Part shown: positions 7,071 through 12,816 of the stretch, one piece after another | How positions within the stretch are numbered: position 1 is the first letter of the stretch | Layout of the letters: the number at the start of each line of letters is the position of its first letter | DNA from: Chloroflexota bacterium | GTDB lineage: Bacteria; Chloroflexota; Dehalococcoidia; Tepidiformales; Tepidiformaceae | Direction of reading: 5' to 3' | DNA: 20,489 nt | Assembly: GCA_025350285.1 (NCBI GenBank) | Contig: JANXYE010000087.1 | Coordinates: 1-20,489, forward strand | Translations under genes and position numbers: made by a program | Notes under the pieces: generated by a model | Told to the model about the DNA's origin: nothing | Database searches by the model: none | The model's input: the letters and a program-made list of their open reading frames with translations, nothing else

Positions 7071-7640
7071 ATGGATGGGCGACGAAGGATGACAACCGGC
7101 ATGAGCGACGATTTCGCTATCCTCGCCGGGGTCGCGGCCGGGCCGGCGTACCCATACCAGCTGCTGGAGTTCCTCAACGCTCGGGGCCTGCGCGCGACGC
7201 GGAGCACCCTTTACCGGCGGGTCGATGGCCTGGTCGCCGAAGGGGCGTTGCTGGCACGCGAAGTGCGGGGCGAGCGAGGCCACCCGCGCCGCACGCTCGA
7301 ATTGACAGCCGCGGGCCTCGAACGCCTGGGCGGCGAGACGCGTTCAGTGCTCCGCGACGAGCCGCTGGAATCGCCGTTCTTCGGCCTCGCACTCGATTGC
7401 GTCGATGCGGCGCAGGTCGCGACGGACCTCGGTTCGGTGTTCAGGGAACGGCTTCTTCAGGCGGAGCGGCAGCTCGCCGAGCACGAACAGGACACCGCCT
7501 CGGCGGATGAGCCGAGCGGGTCGTGGGGGCGCGCGGCCCGCGAGCGCCACATCGCGCACATCCGCACGGACATCATCTGGATGCGGGAAGCGCTGGGGCG
7601 GACGGTCGAGGGCGGGGCCGATATGCTCGGGATCGGATAA
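7071..7640 (+). CDS. PadR family transcriptional regulator
   Basis: The 189-aa product has the PadR winged helix at its N-terminus: DDFAILAGVAAGPAYPYQLLEFLNAR, then STLYRRVDGLVAEGALLA, then the wing HPRRTLELTAAGLERL. The C-terminal half (about residues 100-180) is helical, as expected for the dimerisation arm. PadR proteins are usually repressors that sense small ligands. No obvious target gene adjoins it: the phosphatase-like gene lies upstream and the next gene is convergent, so autoregulation is the simplest guess. Starts at 7089 and 7101 are possible; AAGGA lies 11 nt before 7101. A weak promoter may lie at TTACTT (7013-7018) and TGATAA (7037-7042). Confidence 0.87.
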   Translation: MDGRRRMTTGMSDDFAILAGVAAGPAYPYQLLEFLNARGLRATRSTLYRRVDGLVAEGALLAREVRGERGHPRRTLELTAAGLERLGGETRSVLRDEPLESPFFGLALDCVDAAQVATDLGSVFRERLLQAERQLAEHEQDTASADEPSGSWGRAARERHIAHIRTDIIWMREALGRTVEGGADMLGIG

Positions 7641-7644
7641 TCGC

Positions 7645-9384
7645 CTAAGCCGAGCGCTGGCCGGAAACCCGGCCGCTCGGTGGATAGGCGGACGCCGAGG
7701 CCGAACGCTCGCGGAGGAACTTTTCGAACGCCACGGCGTCGAGTGGGGGGGCGAAGTGGTGCCCCTGAACGTACTGATACCCGGCGCCCCGGAGAAACGA
7801 GAGCTGGGCCTCCGTCTCGACACCTTCGGCCGTCAGTTCCATGTCGAGGGCGCGCGCGAGCTGACCGATGGCGCCGATGATAGCGTCGCTACGATGGTCC
7901 TGACCGATCCGCCGGACGAACGACTGGTCCACCTTCAAGGTGCTCACGGCGAAGTCCTGGATGTAACTCAAGGACGAGTAGCCCGTACCGAAATCGTCGA
8001 TTGCGACCCCGATGCCGAGATCCCGGAGGGCCTGGAGGGTGGCGGCCGTTGCCTGGATATCTTCGACCAGGAGGCTTTCGGTCAGTTCGATGCGGAGACG
8101 CGACGGCTCCAGGCGCGTCTCCTTGAGGACGGCGGCAACCCGCTCACAGAGGTTGGGGTCGCGGAAGTCTGGGCCGGTCAGGTTAATGCTCACGACGAGG
8201 CTACGCGCGGCCTTGAACGACTTCCCGAAGGCGACGGCCTGGCGGCAGGCTTCGCGCATGACCCACTGGCTGATGTTGGCGATTTCGCCAGAGTCTTCGG
8301 CGATGTCCAGGAATTGGGCCGGGCTGAGGACGCCGAGATGCGGGTGGTCCCAGCGGAGGAGGGCCTCCATGCCGGCCACGGCGCCCGTCGCGATGTTGAT
8401 TTCCGGCTGGTAGTAGAGGCGGAGTTGCTGGCGTTCGATAGCGCGGTGGAGGGCGGTATCCAGGGCCAGATGTTCCGGTTGGACGTCGTGCTTGGCGAGA
8501 CGGAAGAGCACGACGCGTCCGCGGCCTTCATCTTTGGCTCGATAGAGTGCGATATCGGCACGGCGGAGGAGTTCCGTCGGGGTGGTGCGGCGCTCGCTGA
8601 CAGCGATCCCGGCGCTCGCGGAGACGAACAGTTCGTGCCCGCTGACGGCGATTGGGCGCCCCATGCGGCTGACTATCCGCTCGGCGGCGGCAAGCGCACG
8701 GGATTCCGCGGCCTGGCCCTCGATAAGGAGGGTGAATTCGTCTCCACCGAGGCGAGCAACGAGGATGTCGGGGCCGGCGGCCGCTTGCAGCCGGCCGCCA
8801 ACGACACTCAGGAGCGAATCTCCGATGGCGTGGCCGAGACTGTCGTTGACGTTCTTGAAACGGTCGAGGTCAACAAACACGACGGCCACGTCGCGGCCCT
8901 TGTTTGTGGCAACGGCGGTGGAGAGGCGTGCCATGAAGCTGGCACGGTTGGCCAGACCGGTGAGCGGATCGACGAAGGCCTGGCGGAGGAGCAGCTGGCG
9001 CGAACTCTGGAGCCGCTGGGACATGGCGTTAAAGCTCAGCACCATGTCCTGCATCTCCCTGATGCGGGGGAGGGCCAGTTCGGCACTGGACTGGCCGCCA
9101 GAGAGGTCGCGCATCGCGCGAGTCGTTTCGCTTACCTGTCCAACGATTTCACGCGTGAGCACCACCAGCCCGAACGAACAGACGGCGGCCACCGCGATGA
9201 GGGCGAGGATGAGAGGCGGGCGCTCCGAATCCGAGAGCCCGGCGGCGAGCAGCACGCCGGCGCTGCAGAGAGCGGTGAAGTTCAACAGCAGGAGGGCCGG
9301 CATCGCGCGCGCGAGGCGCAGCGAAAAGCGCCCCTGGCGGGGCGGGCCACTCTCGGTTACCGCGGGCGCTGTCATTCCTGGCAT
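7645..9384 (-). CDS. Membrane-anchored GGDEF-EAL protein (c-di-GMP turnover)
   Basis: This 579-aa protein has two membrane segments near the N-terminus (about 27-49 and 58-77). A short HAMP-like linker follows (about 78-130), then a GGDEF domain (about 135-295) and an EAL domain (about 305-560). The diguanylate cyclase motif is intact (RLGGDEF, 211-217), but the inhibitory I-site RxxD reads AGPD (203-206), so product inhibition at that site is unlikely. The EAL motif (340-342), N401, E436, the DDFGTGYSSL loop (463-472), K484 and E520 are all present, so phosphodiesterase activity is expected. It can therefore make or degrade c-di-GMP; which dominates cannot be read from sequence. ATG 9375 is an alternative start. 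The 3' end converges with the PadR gene at a distance of 4 bp. Confidence 0.95.
   Translation of the reverse strand: MPGMTAPAVTESGPPRQGRFSLRLARAMPALLLLNFTALCSAGVLLAAGLSDSERPPLILALIAVAAVCSFGLVVLTREIVGQVSETTRAMRDLSGGQSSAELALPRIREMQDMVLSFNAMSQRLQSSRQLLLRQAFVDPLTGLANRASFMARLSTAVATNKGRDVAVVFVDLDRFKNVNDSLGHAIGDSLLSVVGGRLQAAAGPDILVARLGGDEFTLLIEGQAAESRALAAAERIVSRMGRPIAVSGHELFVSASAGIAVSERRTTPTELLRRADIALYRAKDEGRGRVVLFRLAKHDVQPEHLALDTALHRAIERQQLRLYYQPEINIATGAVAGMEALLRWDHPHLGVLSPAQFLDIAEDSGEIANISQWVMREACRQAVAFGKSFKAARSLVVSINLTGPDFRDPNLCERVAAVLKETRLEPSRLRIELTESLLVEDIQATAATLQALRDLGIGVAIDDFGTGYSSLSYIQDFAVSTLKVDQSFVRRIGQDHRSDAIIGAIGQLARALDMELTAEGVETEAQLSFLRGAGYQYVQGHHFAPPLDAVAFEKFLRERSASASAYPPSGRVSGQRSA
7650..7680. 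terminator. GC-rich hairpin at the convergent gene ends
   Basis: CCGAGC (7650-7655) pairs with GCTCGG (7675-7680), and inside it GGCCGG (7659-7664) pairs with CCGGCC (7669-7674). It lies 10 nt after the PadR stop and within the last codons of the GGDEF-EAL gene. There is no T-run, so the terminator role is an inference. Confidence 0.4.
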
Positions 9385-9500
9385 TCGCTGTCACCGGAAA
9401 GTTCGACATGAACGCCGCCCGCTAACAGTGCCTGTCGCTACGAATCCGAAACCGGGCCGCCACCCGGCATCCGCCAGCGGGCACGCCGGGCGCGGTCGCC
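9385..9500. other. Divergent intergenic region
   Basis: This short gap separates the GGDEF-EAL gene (minus) from the CoA-transferase (plus). Apart from the TATACT box at 9501-9506 I see no clear operator or inverted repeat. Confidence 0.3.
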
Positions 9501-9506
9501 TATACT
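9501..9506 (+). promoter_or_regulatory. -10 box (TATACT) of the CoA-transferase, probably leaderless
   Basis: TATACT is followed by 7 nt and then ATG 9514, with no Shine-Dalgarno sequence. The spacing is identical to that at 3984-3997. Confidence 0.6.
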
Positions 9507-9513
9507 TCGGCGC

Positions 9514-11814
9514 ATGACCCAACCGTTCAGCGGGATCCGAATCATCGACTTCACGCAGGGCATCGGCGGGCCCCTGGCGACGATGCTGTTGGCCGATTTC
9601 GGCGCCGACGTGGTGAAGGTGGAGCCGCCCGCTGGAGACCGCGCGGCCGCTGAACCCGGCTACCTCTGCTGGAACCGGAACAAGCGGAGGGTAACGCTGG
9701 ATCCGCGGACGTTCGACGGCTTGCGGACCGCCCGGAAGCTCATCGAGACGGCGGACGTAGCCGTGTTCGACTCGCGGCCAGGGGAACTCGAGCGGCTGGG
9801 GCTCGATGCGACGACCCTGCTGGCTGAGCAACCAGAGCTCCTCCACGTCTGGATGCCCCCGCTCGGGACAAAGGGCCGCTGGAGCTACCTCCCGCCGGAG
9901 GAGCTGTTGCTGGCTGGTTTGAGCGGCGTCGCCCACCTGCAGCTGAGCTTCGCGGACCAGCCGGTGGCGCTCGTCACACCGCAGATCGGCTACGCCCAGG
10001 GCACGATCGGCGCGAACGGGATCGCGGCCGGGCTTTGGGAACGGAGGCAGAGCGGGCTTGGACAGGCGCTGGTCGTCTCCGGGCTGCACGCCGTCTCGTC
10101 GATCGAGAGCGGTGGCGCGATCACCGCGGGCGGCGTCCTGCGACTCTCCCGGTCGAGCCGCGGATCGGCCCCTCATTACCGCCTCTACCGCTGCGCCGAT
10201 GGGCTCTGGTTCTTCCTTGGCTGCCTCACCCAACAGTTCTTCCTGAAGGCGCTCGACGCGATCGGAATGATGGAACTGATGGCGATGGAAGGGGTGGACG
10301 GGGAGTTCGCGAACCTCTTTGTGAGCCCCGGCAACGCCGTCGCGCAGGAGGCCCTGGAGGCGAAGTTCGCGGAACGCCCGCGGGCCGAGTGGCTCCAGAT
10401 CCTGCACGAGGCCGGAGTGCCACGTGGGCCGGTCGGCGTCCGCGAAGAGTGGTTCCGCGACGAGACGGTGGCTTCCAACGAGATGCGCGTCGTCCTCGAT
10501 CACCCGAAGCTCGGGCCAGTGGAGATGCCCGGCATCTCGGCCAGGCTGTCGGAGACACCGGGCACGATCCGGGGGTTCGTCTCAGACGCGGCCTCGTTGG
10601 ATGTGATCGCGGAGGCCCGGCCTGGGCCGCCGCCGGGAACGGGCTCGCGGCCCCCCCGGCCGCTGGCGGGCGTGCGCGTGCTCGATCTTGGCGCGTTCAT
10701 CGCCGGGACGTTCGCACCGACGGTACTGGCCAACTACGGCGCGGAGATCATCAAGATCGAGCCGGCCAGCGGGGATCCGTTCCGGGCATACGGTCTCATG
10801 TTCACGGGCCATAACCTCGGCAAACGGAGTCTCGCGTTGGACCTGAAGCACCCGGAAGGCATGGCCGTCTTCCGCGAACTGGTCCGCCAGAGCGATGTCG
10901 TGCTCGATAATTACCGGCTCGGGGTGCGGGAGCGGCTCGGCATCGACTACGCCTCGTTGAGTGCCATCAATCCGCGGATCATCACCTGTTCGGTGACTGG
11001 CTACGGGCCAAAGGGGGAACTGGCGGCGGACCCGGGCTTCGACCCGTTGCTCCAGGCACGGAGCGGCATGATGTGGGCGCAGGGCGGCGGCGAAGAGCCC
11101 GTATTCCACCAGATCGCCGTCAACGACAGCGCCACCGCGATGGTTGCCGCGTTCGCTATCCAGGCCGCGCTCCACGCCCGCGAGAAGACGGGCCGCGGCC
11201 AGGAAGTCACAACCTGCCTCGCGAATCAGACGATCCTCTTCCAGTCGGGAGAGCTGACGCACTACGAGGGGCGTCCGCCAGCGGCTCTGGGCGGCGTGGA
11301 CTTCCTCGGGTTTTCGGCGCTCAATCGGTACTACGCATGCGCGGACGGCTGGCTGGGGCTGGTCTGCCGGCTGCCGGCTGAGTTCCACGCCCTGGCGAAC
11401 GGCCTGGGCCACCCGAAATGGGCCGGGCGCACGATCGCGGAGAAAGCGCTCCAGGAGCCGAACGACGGGCAACTGGCCAGCGCCATCGCCGAAACGCTCA
11501 AGGGCATGCCGCGCAAGGAGGCGCTCGAACGGCTCGCCGCGGCCGGAATTGCGGCCGCTCCGGCGTTGCGCATCGAGGAGATCTTTGGAGACCCGTGGCT
11601 GCGCGAAAACGGGTTCTTCCAGGACTTCGATGACCGGCAGTTCGGGCCCGTCTCCTCGGTCCGGGCCTACGCCGATTGGAGCCGATCGGCGGGCGGGTTC
11701 GAGTACAACGCGCCCGGCATGGGAGAACACAGCGCGGAGATCCTCCGGGAGTTTGGGTTCGGCGAAGGGCGAGTGGCGGAGCTCATCGCGGCGGGGGTCG
11801 TCTCCGTGGGCTGA
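9514..11814 (+). CDS. Two-domain CaiB/BaiF (type III) CoA-transferase
   Basis: This 766-aa protein is a complete tandem fusion. Domain 1 opens with GIRIIDFTQGIGGPLATMLL and FGADVVKVEPPAGD. Domain 2 opens near residue 385 with GVRVLDLGAFIAGTFAP and YGAEIIKIEPASGDPFRAYG. Each half has the Arg-rich helix before a TGxGQ turn (WERRQSGLGQ and AREKTGRGQ). The catalytic aspartate is D538 in the second half (VNDSATAM); the aligned residue in the first half is G159, so the N-terminal half is probably non-catalytic. Normal CaiB/BaiF enzymes of about 400 aa form interlocked dimers, and a fusion may reproduce this inside one chain. The substrate is unknown. The second fused CoA-transferase at the left edge has the same layout. 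Confidence 0.94.
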   Translation: MTQPFSGIRIIDFTQGIGGPLATMLLADFGADVVKVEPPAGDRAAAEPGYLCWNRNKRRVTLDPRTFDGLRTARKLIETADVAVFDSRPGELERLGLDATTLLAEQPELLHVWMPPLGTKGRWSYLPPEELLLAGLSGVAHLQLSFADQPVALVTPQIGYAQGTIGANGIAAGLWERRQSGLGQALVVSGLHAVSSIESGGAITAGGVLRLSRSSRGSAPHYRLYRCADGLWFFLGCLTQQFFLKALDAIGMMELMAMEGVDGEFANLFVSPGNAVAQEALEAKFAERPRAEWLQILHEAGVPRGPVGVREEWFRDETVASNEMRVVLDHPKLGPVEMPGISARLSETPGTIRGFVSDAASLDVIAEARPGPPPGTGSRPPRPLAGVRVLDLGAFIAGTFAPTVLANYGAEIIKIEPASGDPFRAYGLMFTGHNLGKRSLALDLKHPEGMAVFRELVRQSDVVLDNYRLGVRERLGIDYASLSAINPRIITCSVTGYGPKGELAADPGFDPLLQARSGMMWAQGGGEEPVFHQIAVNDSATAMVAAFAIQAALHAREKTGRGQEVTTCLANQTILFQSGELTHYEGRPPAALGGVDFLGFSALNRYYACADGWLGLVCRLPAEFHALANGLGHPKWAGRTIAEKALQEPNDGQLASAIAETLKGMPRKEALERLAAAGIAAAPALRIEEIFGDPWLRENGFFQDFDDRQFGPVSSVRAYADWSRSAGGFEYNAPGMGEHSAEILREFGFGEGRVAELIAAGVVSVG

Positions 11815-11833
11815 CGCGCGGCTCTCCGCGCGT
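11814..11833 (+). terminator. 8-bp GC hairpin overlapping the CoA-transferase stop
   Basis: ACGCGCGG and CCGCGCGT form a perfect stem with a CTCT loop, starting at the last base of the stop codon. There is no T-run after it. It could act as a weak terminator or as 3'-end protection. Confidence 0.4.
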
Positions 11834-11851
11834 GGTACGACAGCGGTCGCC

Positions 11852-11857
11852 AGGAGG
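11852..11857 (+). promoter_or_regulatory. Strong ribosome binding site (AGGAGG)
   Basis: A consensus Shine-Dalgarno sequence lies 5 nt before ATG 11863 and fixes that start. It stands out because many other genes here have no such site. Confidence 0.75.
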
Positions 11858-11862
11858 CCAGC

Positions 11863-12108
11863 ATGGCTATCGCGCCCGCCCCTCGCAAGCGCGCCCCTCG
11901 CGCCAAGACATCAGAATTCGAGGTCCCGGAGATAGTCTGGCTCACGCCCCAAGAGGCGTGGGAGGACTTCGACGCCTACACGCGGAAGCACCTTGGAATG
12001 TCGGGCGATGAGTACAACGCCGCATGGGACGGGGGCGAATTGGTTGACCGTATAGAGGAGCGCTACGTGCTGGGCGCGAGCTTCATGATGTGCAACCGGC
12101 CCGGGTAA
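11863..12108 (+). CDS. Small protein of unknown function, first gene of a two-gene module
   Basis: The 81-aa product has a basic, disordered N-terminus (APAPRKRAPRAKTSE). This leads into a core EIVWLTPQEAWEDFDAYTRK, then HLGMSGDEYNAAWDGGEL and a hydrophobic end. Small proteins with a LGMSxxEFxxxWxxGE-type segment are common in high-GC bacteria and are of unknown function; I recognise the pattern but cannot name a family. The gene overlaps the next one (ATG 12090), which implies translational coupling. A small first protein coupled to a larger soluble second one resembles toxin-antitoxin layouts, but no toxin fold is certain. Confidence 0.72.
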   Translation: MAIAPAPRKRAPRAKTSEFEVPEIVWLTPQEAWEDFDAYTRKHLGMSGDEYNAAWDGGELVDRIEERYVLGASFMMCNRPG

Positions 12109-12623
12109 CTCTGTTGAGCGACTCGCCCACGAACTTGATCAGCTATCTCGACCATCTCCAATCGCGCCTGTCGTGCGTCGCGACGGCCAAGGTGACCACC
12201 TCTTCGAACCGCCACACGCCAGGGCTATGGCAGGCGACCCTAAACCGCGGCGAGGCTGTGCCTGTTCGCGGCGGGAGCCGACGGCTCTCAATCGAAGTGC
12301 ATGAGGAGCTTGCGGCGGGGACGCGGGCCCCAGAAGCCGTGCGCGGGCTGGCGCGCTACCGCTACGAGCTTCGTGAGTTTGACGGACGCGAGATCCTCGC
12401 GTACCACCTCCACACGGGCGCCAGCAGGAGCCTGCCGAACTTTCCGCACCTCCACGTTTCGGGCGGAGCTGGCGGCCTGATTCCCGAACTGCAACGCGCC
12501 CATCTGCCCACCGGGGCGGTCTCCCTGGCGGACTTCGTAGCTCTCCTCATCCGGGATGTTGGTGTCCGCCCACTTCGGCCAGACTGGGAAGAAATCCTCG
12601 CGTCGCCAGCCAAAAAAGGTTAG
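12090..12623 (+). CDS. Protein of unknown function, second gene of a two-gene module
   Basis: The 177-aa product reads YRYELREFDGREILAYHLH followed by LPNFPHLHV, then a C-terminal helix VSLADFVALLIRDVGV. The order of a YRY strand, an FPH(x)H motif and a final helix recalls TumE/DUF6516-type proteins found in toxin-antitoxin pairs. The likeness is loose and I would not name it on that basis. No membrane segment or signal peptide is seen. ATG 12090 overlaps the upstream gene by 19 nt; TTG 12114, six bases after the upstream stop, is an alternative start. Confidence 0.7.
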   Translation: MQPARVTLLSDSPTNLISYLDHLQSRLSCVATAKVTTSSNRHTPGLWQATLNRGEAVPVRGGSRRLSIEVHEELAAGTRAPEAVRGLARYRYELREFDGREILAYHLHTGASRSLPNFPHLHVSGGAGGLIPELQRAHLPTGAVSLADFVALLIRDVGVRPLRPDWEEILASPAKKG

Positions 12624-12816
12624 AAGTAGCTCCCGCCTCGACTATCTATCCATCGGAATAGTGGATACGAGTGCCGCCGAGGGTTGCTTTTGGCGGAAAC
12701 GGCGATGGTATAGTGAAAACTCCGGTCGCCGGTGGGGCCTTGCCGTGGTTGGCAAGGGGCGTGCCGAGGCTTTGCCGTGCCCCGCCGATCCTGCGAGAAA
12801 AAGGACGGTCGCCAGT
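12624..12816 (+). promoter_or_regulatory. Promoter and structured 5' leader of the PP2C/propeller gene
   Basis: A -10 box TATAGT lies at 12709-12714, with a weak -35 (TTGCTT, 12684-12689) 19 bp upstream. The leader of about 100 nt holds a perfect 7-bp hairpin (CCTTGCC 12738-12744, GGCAAGG 12751-12757). A longer-range GGGGC/GCCCC pairing spans 12756-12760 with 12779-12783. CGGTCGCC occurs twice (12723-12730 and 12806-12813). Upstream, an inverted repeat TATCCA-N9-TGGATA lies around 12649-12669 and may be an operator. No known riboswitch class was recognised. Confidence 0.45.

Noticed and set aside
7405..9411. Long open frame on the plus strand (668 codons)
   Set aside because: It is the antisense shadow of the GGDEF-EAL gene, whose domains are unmistakable. 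High GC content creates such frames. The same applies to the long minus-strand frames at 4534-5418, 9391-10503, 10582-11730 and 13336-14334.
12756..12785. c-di-GMP riboswitch (GEMM) fragment
   Set aside because: The minus strand reads GGCAAAGCCTCGG, like part of the GEMM consensus, but the other conserved blocks are absent and no minus-strand gene lies downstream.
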